Below are positions 54,573 through 64,000 of a DNA stretch of 64,000 nucleotides, piece after piece. This DNA comes from Solenopsis invicta. Taxonomy: Eukaryota; Arthropoda; Insecta; Hymenoptera; Formicidae. Within the stretch, counting starts at the first letter, position 1. Every line of letters begins with the position of its first letter. The DNA lies in contig NC_052668.1 of NCBI RefSeq assembly GCF_016802725.1, forward strand, positions 7,534,001-7,598,000, in the 5' to 3' direction. The position numbers were made by a program, and so were the translations under genes. The notes beneath the pieces were generated by a model. It did no database searches, was not told the origin of the DNA, and saw nothing but the letters and a program-made list of their open reading frames with translations.

Positions 54573-56639
54573 TGTAACGATGCGCTTCCGCATCATTCCC
54601 CCTGGGGCCACAAACCGCCTCCATGTCCGGTCGAACATCCGTCAGACAGGCAAACAGACGCTATGCGCCGATAAACGTTCCATATACGCGCGTTCAAGCG
54701 GCTCAACAAACGCGCCGTTAATCGTATGAACTTCGCGCGTACGCGCACTGAACCGCACGCTCCTGGCGTTGGAGCGACGAAGAGACGCGTGCGCGAGCGA
54801 GAGCACGATACCAGACTGATCTCGGAGCAGCGGGGATGCTGTATTCCGAAAAAAACCGAACTCCACCCGAGCATCTCCGACTCTCCGAAATCGGAATATA
54901 AAAGGCGGGCAATCTCGTGGAAAGATCGACTCTTTTCCCGGTCCGGCTTCCGAGCCAAACCAAGGAAATTCGTGTGGTACAGGGGAGATTTCCAATCCCG
55001 CTTTCCCGATACCCGAAGAATCCGAGCGGTAGAGAGAGCTCTGCCACCGTCGAAAGATCTCGACGATTCCGTCAAATCTCCTTCCGCCTCAAACTCCGTG
55101 GTAACGACTACCACCCAAGGCTGCGTTCAGATTCCCCACCCGAGTGCATCCAGGCACCTAAAGAGCGTTCAGATTCCTTTAGAGTGCCCCTACCGGACAT
55201 TAGGTGGGTCGTTCACTTTATCACTCTGTCTATCCCGAGAGAGTGGAAAAACCACATGGGTCCTTGAGCCGGGTGAAACGGGTGGGTGACGTAAAGGTGC
55301 GTTCCAAAATGTATCGCTATAAAAATTTCTATATATTTGTGATAAAGCTCGTATATTTAAAATAAATTTAAAATAAAAAAAAATTTAATTTAAAATATTA
55401 TAATAAATAAAAATTAAAATGTATCAATATAATAAAGAAAAACGTTAATAACCAAGAAAAGTTTAAACGTTTTGTTTATTATTCTGTTTATGTAATTACA
55501 GATTAATAAATATTAATCTTTTATTCTATTAATGTAAGGTTTCTTGATCTACAGTCTCACAAAACCGTTATATAAATATTTATATTTGAGATTAGTATGT
55601 TAAAGATTTTTAGTATTATTAAATATTTTCTGATGCTAATAAAATATACTGTTTGTTTTCTGTTCCTGAACTCCCTGAATTAGTGTGCACTTAAAGTGAA
55701 ATAGATATATATTTGAAAGTTAGTAAAAACAAGAAGGAACGTTCCAGTGCAGTCTAGTGCAGGAATAGAAAACAAGCCTATACATATAATAGATGATATG
55801 CGCAATATATATCTTCATCTAATTTGTTAAAATAAAAATTTATTTTTATTGTTCAAATTGATTCGTCCTATTCTACTAACATTTAATTTTCATCTACTTT
55901 AGTTATATTGATAAAAATATTCATAGTAAAATATTTATGTATTATCTTTATCGTTTATCTTGATTTATTATGTAATTTATTCTGAATCTGAGATATTTAT
56001 GTTACTATTTCTCAGCGTTATTTGCTAAACACACCCAATGTTTGAGAGTGCGTTCAGATTCCATAAACCACTAGGGAGCTTTTCATTAGCTCCGCCCATT
56101 TACCCAGTCACCCAGAGATCACTCACCGGGTGGAGAATCTGAACGCAGCCCAATGGGTAGAGTGATCTTTGCCTCCATCGAGAGATCTCGAGGCAGCCGG
56201 CACCGGCGCGCAAGCAAGGATTCCCTACTAAGAGAATCCCAAAATTACCTGTCGCGAGACCAAATTCCGGGAAGAGCACCGGCGCGCCGTCTGCGTAGCG
56301 TCCCAACCCGCGCGCAGGCCGCCAACCGCGAAAGGTAAACATCGCAAAAAATACGCGCCATAACCAAACGAGTGCGACAAAGATATAGCTACCATGTCGT
56401 TCTCGCGCTCCGGCCGCAAATAAAAGCATTGTATATAACTACCGCCGTCTTGTACATACCAAACTTTCTCTATTCTTATATCGCTTATATTTTTGTGTAT
56501 CATTTCTATTTCATTTGTAATAAATTTACGTTTTTATATACGCACTCCCAATCTCAAAGTTAATTAACCCGGCAACCTCCCTTCGAGCCCTGGCTTCCCT
56601 GAGCTCGTCTGTGCTCGAAAACTCGCAAGTTGTTTTACA
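54573..56639 (+). mobile_element. Solo LTR carrying a nested DNA transposon
   Basis: Starts TGTAACGATGCG and ends TTGTTTTACA, flanked by GGTT at 54569-54572 and 56640-56643. Minus the insert at 55119-56153 it is about 1032 bp and matches 19331-20380 in reverse. On the plus strand a TATA box (GGAATATAAAAGGCGG at 54891) and AATAAA at 56519-56524 fix the orientation. Removing it rejoins the LINE endonuclease: ...GEKG-type / TIDYVIAN-type residues meet across the GGTT site. Confidence 0.88.
55119..56150. mobile_element. 1032-bp TIR transposon/MITE, CAA duplication
   Basis: GGCTGCGTTCAGATTCCCCACCC at the left matches the inverse of the right end (GGCTGCGTTCAGATTCTCCACCC) with one mismatch. It is flanked by CAA at 55116-55118 and 56151-56153. 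The empty site is preserved in the solo LTR at 19331-20380 (ACCACCCAAGGGGTAG on the minus strand near 19797), proving the boundaries. GCGTTCAGATTCC recurs at about 55166 and 56049 as subterminal repeats. No transposase ORF; superfamily not assigned. Confidence 0.88.
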
Positions 56640-56643
56640 GGTT

Positions 56644-57310
56644 ACTGATTAAATTATTGTAAATAAAAATGTACGCGATAAAATTTGTAAGTTTATAGTA
56701 AAATGGACTCAGACCACTTTGGTCAATGGAGATGAAAGTAATAGAAGAAAAATAAAGAGACTGAAAAGAAAAAGAAAAAGAGAAAAAGGAAGAAGAAATA
56801 AAAATAACAGTATGAAACAAAAAAACAAGAGAGATATATGCAGAAATAACGGAGAAACTGTGTGAAGCGAAAAAATTGAAAGAAAAGAAGGACGATACGA
56901 TTGAGGAAAAATGAGAAAAAATAAAGAGGATAGAACACAAAGCCATGATAAAGAAGAACATAAGAAAGAACAAAAAGGTGGAGCTTGGAGACAAGGATTA
57001 CTGGGACAGAAGCTGCACAAAAAAAGAAAGGTTAAAAAAATATACAAGAAATGGAAGAAAGAAAAAATAAGAGAAAATTATATCAAGGAAAAAAACAATT
57101 TTAAGGAACTATTGGAGAAGAAGCAGAGAGAGAAAAAGGAGGAAGAGGAAGAAAAAGTGAGAGGAATAAAGAGCGAGGCGGAGGTATAAAAATATATAAA
57201 CAAAAAGAGGGGCAAAAAGCAAAGATAGTAAATAGGATAAAGAAAAAGGTATGGAGAAAGTATTTCAAGGACCTGTTGGAAAATTCGGCGAAAGAGGATC
57301 AGTACAAAAT
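56644..57310 (+). pseudogene. LINE endonuclease/RT linker remnant, second part
   Basis: After the LTR the plus strand reads VTD-IIVN (for TIDYVIAN), SDHF, then TIEEK...KAMIKKNIRKNKKVELGDKDYWDRSC (56890-57010), NNFKELLEKKQREKKEEE, SEAEV-KYINKKRGK and VWRKYFKDLLENS, collinear with 14165-13590 of the other copy. Stops and frame changes are numerous. It ends near 57310 before the RT motifs. Confidence 0.75.
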
Positions 57311-57825
57311 TACCTTCTCAAAAAAAGGTAAAAAAAAGATGCCAATTTATGTGTGTACGCGAGCACCTTATCTTTAATTTGTTTTAAAAACTCAAGTGGT
57401 ACTATTTTTTAATCCAATCTAAATGTCTTTTTTCCAAAAAATGTATGAAATCTTTAAACTGCGCCAATTATAAAAAGAATATATTGCTGTTTGAAATAAA
57501 TGTTGTGCTACTTTTAACGAATAAAATGCAAGTGATAATATATTTATTTTTTAAGTAAAACCCAAGTAGCGGTATCTTTAATTCCTTTTTAAATAAAATT
57601 CAAGTAATACTGTCTGCGTATTTTTATTAAAACATTTTTCTGTTCTAACCTAAGTGGATGTACTTAATTTAAAAAAGTTTCAATGGAACATGTAACATTT
57701 AATCTCAAAAAATAAAACAAAAATGAGAATGCTTTATTAAAATAAAAAATTTTTAAACTACAAAAAAATTGGCGCGCGCGCGCACGCACTATATATATTG
57801 GTATATATATATACACACCAAGCAA

Positions 57826-57862
<37 letters not shown>

Positions 57863-58089
57863 CAAGCAAATCAAAAACTGCTTACGTGAATATAATTAAC
57901 CTCAACTCCCATCCACAATAAATAATATGTCCCTTGTATAGACAAGATTATATATTAGGCACTTTTTTCAGCCAAATTCGTTTGTCTCGTACAAAAACGT
58001 GTTGAATAAGTGTATTATTAATAAATATGTGCAGTTAAAAATATATATTTTGCATTACCTAGAGTCAATATTATATTATACTACAAATG
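57311..58089. other. AT-rich intron with microsatellites
   Basis: No coding signal. (GC)n at 57771-57785, (AT)n at 57828-57855, with ATATACACACCAAGCAAATCA repeated on both sides (57809 and 57853). Confidence 0.5.
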
Positions 58090-59220
58090 CTACGTATAAA
58101 ATTTTCCAAGTGTCATAAGATATGATTGACAAAGTGCATATGAATATGATAATGAAACATAGCTAATTAGATTGCATGAGCCTTATTAAATTTATTTTTA
58201 TCTTTCTATCTTTCTCGAATGCATATTTTTCCCAGCAAAAATGTGATTTGCTTTCTCAGGTCTACTTCTAAGTCATACTTTTTTAATTCTAACATAATGT
58301 AAATGTATATTTTGAATGAATTGACGTTTGAAACAAGTGTAAAATGATTGAATAAAGATATAAAAATATGTGTAATTTTACAAGTTGAGTCTCAGAGGCC
58401 TCAACGCTGCGTATTCTCTCTGATTTTAGAAATTTGTAACTAGATTAATTAATAAGTATGGTAAGTACATTTTGAATCCTGTTTATTAAAGTTAACAAAG
58501 TTAAGTGTAACTCTTACAATACATATTGAGTTCACTAAACTAGTTAAAATAATACATGATATTAAATATGCTCGCTGTGTTACAAAATAAATGTTAATTG
58601 TAAATAAATAATATGTGTTAATCTCGCTGTTACCTGATATTTAATAATATATCTGAGCGTCTTAGAAAAGATATTTTTTCTTATAAAAGATAATTCATTT
58701 TGTAACACAGCGAGCATATTTAATATCATGTATTATTTTAACTAGTTTTCAGTAAACTCTATATACATTGTAAAAGTTACACTTACTTTATTAACTTTTT
58801 TAATAAACAGGATTCAAAATGTACTTACCTTACTTATTAATTAATCCAATTACAAATTTCTGAAACCAGAAAGTACACGCAGCGTTGAGGCCTCTGAGAC
58901 TCAACTTGTAAAATTACACGTACACCAGGCACTGGAATCATTTTTATATCTTTATTCAATTATTTGACACTTGTTTCAAACGTCAATTCATTAAAAATAT
59001 ACATTTACATTAACGCTAGAATTAAAAAAGTATGACTTAGAGGCAGACCTGAGAAAGCAAACTACATTTTTGCTGAGAAAGGTAAATATGCATTGGAAAA
59101 AGATAGAAAGATAAAAATAGATTTAATAAGATGCATCCGATCTAATTAACCTCGTTTCATTACCATATTCATGTGCACTTTGTAAATCATATCTTCTTAT
59201 AACACTCGAAAAATTTTATA
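58090..59220. repeat. 1.1-kb palindrome with ~500-bp arms
   Basis: The left arm about 58090-58590 and right arm about 58694-59220 are inverted copies. Shared blocks include ACAAGTTGAGTCTCAGAGGC, TAATACATGATATTAAATAT, GCTCGCTGTGTTACAAAATA and TTTGAATGAATTGACGTTTG/its inverse. The loop of about 100 bp is AT-rich. The arms differ by scattered substitutions and small indels. No ORF. It lies in the intron upstream of the first visible MED17 exon, next to a Gypsy LTR. Confidence 0.85.
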
Positions 59221-59221
59221 C

Positions 59222-59703
59222 TGTAGGGTTGTCAGGAGGATTTGAACGAGGCGCCTGGAAGAGGAAAGTCTGGACGACACTTCAGAGGCTATGCCTGGAT
59301 CAAGAGGGGAGGGAGGAAGGCGGAAACACTGGGCATCACCGCGAGGTGTGCTATAATATATAAGCCAAGAGACACGTTTAACGTTAACACAACGGTTTAA
59401 TATCAGAAGGTGCGTTACATTGCTACGCAAGATGTCGGACAGGCCCGACTGTACACGCGGACGGCGACCAAGAAAGAGCGGTCCGTTACGCACACGCACG
59501 CTTGCTTGCCCGCACGAGTTCCCTCTCGAGAGCACGGGTGCGCGGCAATCGCCCGTCGCAGCCAATCCGGGGCTCAGGCTAACGCTGAGCCAATACCTAC
59601 ACAGTATCGGTATGACGTTGACAATATGGCGCTGCACTAGCGCCCCTAGCGATGGACGCTTGAACTAACAGAGGAGGTTAGCGGAGACAGCCGCTAACTT
59701 ACA
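59222..59703 (-). repeat. 3' LTR of the second Gypsy element
   Basis: 482 bp, TGTAGGGTTG...AACTTACA on the plus strand, ending in TG/CA dinucleotides. The minus strand has a TATA-like GGCTTATATATTATAGC. The expected polypurine tract before it is weak (GGTCAGGATGGTCGAGC). The boundary cannot be checked against the other LTR, which is outside. Confidence 0.65.
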
Positions 59704-59977
59704 GCTCGACCATCCTGACCATTCACGCGTCCCGAGTGATTTACAAATACTGAAACGGAACTTTGGTATAAAAGATCATATCGTATCTTATAATAATATC
59801 ACATTGTAAATGTTACGATTAATATTACAATAGACTATATTAATATCAAGAGTTCAGTCTAAATACTAGGAATAAGAATACTGATTGTTGAGAACAGGAA
59901 TATCACAACTCTTACATAACTATAGTATGAATACAGAACACTATAACGTAGGAACTAAAACTAGAGACGAGACTCTT

Positions 59978-60646
59978 TCAAGGCACAACTGGTTTGACAT
60001 GAAATTTCATACGATCCGGAGATAAAATAGAATTGTACGGTTTTTGAGCAATGTTAAAACCAGGAATGTCTTGAATCACATAACGATTATTATTTAAGAC
60101 TTTAGCTACCATGAAAGGACCTTTATAAACCGGTTTTAATTTTCTGTCCTCACCGGGTTTGATAACCGTATCTCGTATCATGACGTGATCGCCTTCTTTA
60201 TACTTAGAAGGTGTTTTATGTTTTTTGTCATAATAGACTTTGTTATAATTTCTAATTTTGTCAGTAATGTCAAAAGCTTTTTTACGATTTATATCTCTTT
60301 CGTCTTCGATTTTTAGATCAGTTTTGGCAAGAGAATTTAAACATTCAACTATCTCCGCATCGGCAAAATTCCTTTGTTGGTAACCGAACAACAAGTTCGA
60401 AGGAGAGGAACCAACTGAAGAGTGAAAAGTATTATTTGCTACATATTGAATGGTATTCAAATGAGTGGACCACAAAGTTTGATCCGTGACAACTTTCTTA
60501 AGCGAAGATTTTAAAAAACGATTGACTCGCTCAACCAAGCCATTCGCCCATGGAGCGGCGACAACGACTAGCCGATGTTTGATGTTGCGAGCATGAAGAA
60601 ATTCTGCGAACTCTCTTGAAGTGAACGCAGTGCCTCTGTCGGACAC
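59978..60646 (-). pseudogene. Gypsy integrase, catalytic C-terminal part
   Basis: 222 codons: SDRGTAFTSREFAEFLHARN (second catalytic Asp), NIKHRLVVVAAPWANGLVER-VNRFLK (third residue, Glu, in GLVERVN), LPFNLLFGYQ-type region, YNKVYYDKKHKTPSKYKEGD, and the C-terminal chromodomain-like/SH3 part LKPVYKGPFMVAKVLNNNRY ending KFHVKPVVP-stop. Integrase inserts the cDNA into host DNA. It is separated from the upstream frame by a one-base shift at about 60650 (FGK-stop against EIVSDRG). The catalytic residues seen are intact. Confidence 0.85.
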
Positions 60647-62250
60647 TATTTCCCGAAAATATTAAATAAAGTTATAAAATGTTTAATAACCTCTTTAGAG
60701 GAAGTTGATTTTACCGGGAAAAACCAAGTAAATCTGGTAAAAGCATCTACTAAGACTAAGACATGCTTGTAGCCTTCGTTAGATTCCATCAAGGGACCAA
60801 AGTGATCGGTATGCAAAATTTGAAACGGAGCCGATGGAGCTTCAACGAGTTGCAGTTCTCCTTCATGTATGTTAGTAGAGGTATTAGCTACTATGCAAAC
60901 AATGCAATTATCAATGTAGTTCCTTATTCTACTACGCATGTGGGAAAACCAGTATGTTGCGCTAATACCTTGAAAGGTTTTTTCGACACCGCAATGTGCA
61001 GCTTCATCGTGATAATGACGCAATAAATGAATTATCATGGACTCAGGAACCACGAACTTTGGTTTATCAGCGCATTTCTTATAGACTAAGCCATCGATTA
61101 GAACGTATTTATCTAAATCCGTGCTTTCCAACTCCGTTGCGAGAGCTTTGATCTGAGGGTCAGCCAATTGACGGTATTGTAATTGATTTTCTAAAGAAGT
61201 AATTTCCACTGAGGACACAATTCGGCTAAGCGCGTCTACGTGAGACATTTGTTTACCACTTCTCTGTATAACTTTAAAACTGTAATTCTGTAACCGAAGA
61301 GTCCACCGTGCAATACGCGGATTAAGGTGTGCTTTGTTCACAGCAAATTGTAAAGCATGACAATCAGTAACTACTGTAAAGGTAAGACCGTACAAATAAG
61401 CATGAAACCTCTCAATTGATTTTACAATTGCAAGCATTTCTAATTCAAATGAGTGGTATTTACACTCAGCGCTATTAGTAACCTGACTGTAATAAGCTAC
61501 TGGGGCCCAGTGACCCGAGAGTTGTTTTTGCAAGAGAATAGCTCCGAGAGCTGTAGCGCTCGCGTCTGTATGGAGCTCGGTTTCCAAAACTGGATTATAA
61601 ACTTGTAAAACGGGATAAGACGTTAAAGCAGATTTAAGCTTATCAAATGCTCGAATGCATTCAGTATCAAAAGCAAAGTTAATCGATTTATGCAATAAAT
61701 TATGCAAAGGTTTAGCTATATGTGCATACCCGGAAATGAATTTGCGAAAGTAATTGGTGAGACCCAGAAATCTCTGCACCTCTACAACTTTAGTTGGAAC
61801 TGGAAAGCGTTTGACGGCTTCTACGTGCCGATCGCTAAGTGTTATCCCCGCAGGAGAGATTATATATCCAAGATATTCGATCGTATTCCGTAAGAACTGA
61901 CATTTTTCGAAATTGACTGTAAATTCATACTTTTTGAGTAATAACAAGACTTCTCTAACCACTGCCAGATTTTCTTCAATTGACTTTGACGGAATAAGAA
62001 TATTGTCGATATATATGATCACTTTGTCTTGCGCTATCAGCGGCTGTAAAATTTGTACTAGGCGCTTTTGAAATTCAGCCGGAGACTCGCAAAAACCAAA
62101 CGGAAGACGGGTGTACTCATACTGACCGTCCGGGGTCGCAAAAGAAAAAAATTTGGTGTAATCTGGATGGATTTTGATTAAGTGAAATCTGTCTTTTAAA
62201 TCGATAACCGTAAAAACGACGTTGTCGCCGATTCTCATAATAGTCTTCAA
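60646..62250 (-). pseudogene. Gypsy RT, RNase H and integrase N-terminus
   Basis: 534 codons. RT: VVFTVIDLKDRFHLIKIHPD, YEYTRLPFGFCESPAEFQKR, VIIYIDNILIPSKSIEENLA, FEKCQFLRNTIEYLGYIIS, FLGLTNYFRKFISGYAHIAK. RNase H: LHTDASATALGAILLQKQ, FTVVTDCHALQFAV, HVDALSRI. Integrase: a zinc-binding H-H-C-C module (HYHDEAAHCGVEKTF...CIVC) and LHTDHFGPLMESNEGYKHVL (first catalytic Asp). The RT box reads YIDN instead of YIDD, replacing a metal-binding Asp. The frame joins the upstream polyprotein by a shift at about 62245. Otherwise well preserved. Confidence 0.87.
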
Positions 62251-63535
62251 TAAGCGGAAATGGATATTTCTGCTTTAAGACCCGGTCGTTCAAAGGTCTG
62301 AGATCAACACATAGGCGCAATTGACCGTTCTTTTTTCTCACCGGAACGACTCTAGCACAGTAAGGCGAGCTGCTATGTTTGATAATTTTTCGCTCAAGTA
62401 AATCTTCAACTATTTGTCTAATTTGCAAACGTTCAACCCAGGCAAATCGTCTTGGCGCATAAGCGTAAACGGAATCATTTTTTAAAGCAACTTTGACACA
62501 ATAATTATTATTTTTGACTTCAACATCCGTGTTGTCAATTTCTTCCAACAAACTGTTTAACTGACGGTTTACTTTCTCACCAAAATCGGTTTTAAGATCA
62601 TAAAAAGGAGAGTCAGAATTTCGAAAAACTTCAATAGCTTGAACCGAAGCTACTTCGTTTAAAAGAGACAGGTTATTCGAAGGGTTTTCTTCGTAAAATG
62701 AACACGTCATTGAAATTTTGTTATTTTTAAAAAAATCACGACCGAATATTAAGAGTGTAGACCATTTCTTGTTTTCTAAAATTTGGAATTTAACATCGAA
62801 CTCTTTATTTGGTAATGAAGTTAAACATATTTTTGCGTTACAAACACCTACGGTTGGCAAAGCCATGTCATTCAATGCCATGTAACCAGCAGAAGAAACA
62901 TTATGAGAATCGCGATGGTTGAGACAAATTTTCTCATGTACCGACGCATGGATAAACGAAATAGGACTACCCGTATCGACTAATGCTACCAATTCACAAA
63001 GGATTCCATTAACGGAACTTATTTTAACAATTGAATTACTTATCTCTAACTTCGTTGGAGAGACATCTTGAATACACCCCACGACCGACGATGCAACCTT
63101 GATCTCCTCTGCCGCTGCGACCGAAGATGTTGCAACCGACGAGCTCTGGGAAATTAATTGCTCTTTCCGCTTCAGCTTGAAGCAATCCGACTTCAGATGT
63201 CCTTTTGCTCTGCAGTAAGCGCAGAAAAGATTGGTGCCTTTTGAAGAATCCACAGGTTTGGACGGAGGAAGATTCCCTGAAGACGCACTCGAGGGAGAGA
63301 CTGGACGCTCTTTGGGCTTTTCCTTCCTCGCAAAATTTGGGGACGTCTTGTATTGAGGTTTGGTTCCATATGCACTAACCAATTGACGCATTTGACGTAT
63401 AAGCTCATTAACGGAGGGAGCTTTGAGGGCTGCAGCATTCCCTCTAATAGTGAAATTAGTAATTCCACTAATTAATAAATTGACAAGATCCTTTTGACAC
63501 AAATGCAAAGGTCTCAGAATCTTAAGCTTTTTCAT
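62117..63535 (-). pseudogene. Gypsy gag C-terminus, protease and start of RT
   Basis: Open frame of 472 codons: HLCQKDLVNLLISGITNFTI, then a Pro/Ser-rich stretch, the zinc knuckle CAYCRAKGHLKSDC (CX2CX4HX4C), protease LVALVDTGSPISFIHASVHE (DTG active site) with LLIFGRDFFKNNKISM, then RT entry YCARVVPVRKKNGQLRLCVD, LRPLNDRVLKQKYPFPLIED. After IEDY the frame is lost and the true continuation is in the next frame at 62250. Gag-pol therefore lies in one frame without a gag stop. Confidence 0.85.
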
Positions 63536-63976
63536 CGCATAATCAGCGAAGTTCTCCTTTGGATAATTCCACAGACATTGTTTGGCTCGATCAATGGTAT
63601 CGGTGAAGGAGACATCCTCTTCAAATCTCTCGAGAATGGCAGTTTTGAAATTATCCCAGAAATCTGCAACGAATTCATCCTCGTTGTCGAACCATTCTTT
63701 AGCGAGCTTCTGGAGGTTTCATGTGGCAGCATATAGCTTTATGCTATCATCAACCTGGTGAACACGAGCCGTACGCTCTATTTTCTGGATCCAGAGATCA
63801 ATTCTGTCACCTTCTGAACCCGTGAAAATTGGAATGTGAGATGCTAAAAGACCAACGGCTTGAGCGGGCGGTATCAAGGCCAAAGAAGGTAAAGGCTGAG
63901 GCTTAATCTCCAGCTTTCGATTAAAATCTGAAGATGAAATCGAAGGGTGTGCTAAGACATCCTGACGTCTATTCAT
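63536..63976 (-). pseudogene. Gypsy gag N-terminal part
   Basis: 63976-63719 encodes MNRRQDVLAHPSISSSDFNR and IPIFTGSEGDRIDLWIQKIE, RVHQVDDSIKLYAAT, the capsid-like F-G----DWI--IE pattern. After a frame change WFDNEDEFVADFWDNFKTAI and ERFEEDVSFTDTIDRAKQCL follow at 63690-63560. It forms the virus-like particle shell. The start ATG at 63974-63976 is the first in frame; upstream sequence is outside. At least one shift near 63719. Confidence 0.75.
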
Positions 63977-64000
63977 TTGTTGAATCTGTAAGGAGAGTGC

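Larger units (their letters stand above)
52661..57310 (+). mobile_element. Decayed LINE copy (same family as 11184-16050) with nested insertions
   Basis: The 5' end AACTTGGTTAGGTAGTGCGCAT resembles the start of the nested LINE. ORF1 and endonuclease remnants follow, then an interruption by a solo LTR (54573-56639), and the sequence resumes at 56644 with the rest of the endonuclease and the start of the RT linker, stopping at about 57310 before the RT core. Purine-rich on the plus strand, like its relative. Confidence 0.78.
59222..64000 (-). mobile_element. Second Ty3/Gypsy retrotransposon, truncated by the window edge
   Basis: Minus orientation: gag (63976 to about 63000, with a C-C-H-C knuckle), protease, RT, RNase H, integrase (to 59978), a 275-bp spacer, and the 3' LTR 59222-59703. 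The 5' LTR must lie beyond 64000. It is much less decayed than the 7-18 kb element: a few frameshifts and one active-site change. No env gene fits in the spacer. Confidence 0.88.

Noticed and set aside
54084..54638. 184-codon minus-strand open frame
   Set aside because: Antisense of the LINE endonuclease remnant running into the solo LTR.
54593..55289. Overlapping open frames of 110-187 codons on both strands
   Set aside because: They lie in the solo LTR and cross into the nested transposon; frames exist because the region is GC-rich.
51631..64000. N-terminal exons of MED17
   Set aside because: Searched by eye on the minus strand in the non-transposon gaps (51.63-51.9, 52.16-52.27, 52.4-52.66, 57.3-58.1 kb); no MED17-like coding block with splice sites found.

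Overview
The window looks like part of an insect nuclear genome, possibly hymenopteran (an inference from the element mix and AT-rich background; no species marker was seen). It is gene-poor, rich in inverted repeats and packed with decayed transposable elements of almost every insect class. There are no operons, no CRISPR array and no bacterial genes.

The only host gene I can support is MED17, the Mediator head-module subunit, on the minus strand. Five exons were recovered at 51418-51630, 46927-47132, 38269-38841, 38005-38153 and 5931-6141. All junctions have GT/AG signals and compatible phases, and together they encode about 450 residues including the natural C-terminus. The N-terminal exons must lie beyond 64000. 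The introns are about 4.3 kb, 8.1 kb, 115 bp and 31.9 kb, plus at least 12.4 kb upstream. Almost all of the rest of the window past 5.9 kb is therefore MED17 intron filled with mobile DNA.

Layout. 1-3045: spliced P-element (THAP9-like) transposase pseudogene. 3.58-3.96 kb: THAP-domain remnant. 4.05-4.78 kb: MITE with TAA target duplication. 5.93-6.14 kb: MED17 last exon. 7.07-18.32 kb: complete but dead Ty3/Gypsy element (two LTRs, Lys-type primer site, AACA duplication) split by a 4.87-kb LINE with an 18-bp duplication. 19.0-20.87 kb: hairpin element split by a solo LTR. 21.1-26.1 kb: CR1/Jockey-group LINE. 26.4-32.46 kb: second LINE split by a 3.3-kb hAT-like transposon. 33.1-37.97 kb: hairpin elements and a 1.73-kb solo LTR. 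38.0-38.84 kb: two MED17 exons. 39-46.8 kb: 0.9-kb repeat family, mariner, truncated R1 LINE, tRNA-like sequence and hairpins. 46.9-47.1 kb: MED17 exon. 47.6-48.9 kb: mariner remnant and LTR end. 49.5-51.15 kb: 1.65-kb palindrome with A-B-B'-A' structure. 51.4-51.6 kb: MED17 exon. 52.66-57.31 kb: three-level nest (LINE > solo LTR > TIR transposon). 58.09-59.22 kb: 1.1-kb palindrome. 59.22-64.0 kb: second Gypsy element running off the right edge.

No autonomous element appears intact. Most carry frameshifts, stops, deletions or lost catalytic residues. The most interesting features are the size and content of the MED17 introns, the intronic long hairpins (potential sources of double-stranded RNA), and nested insertions whose order can be read from target-site duplications.
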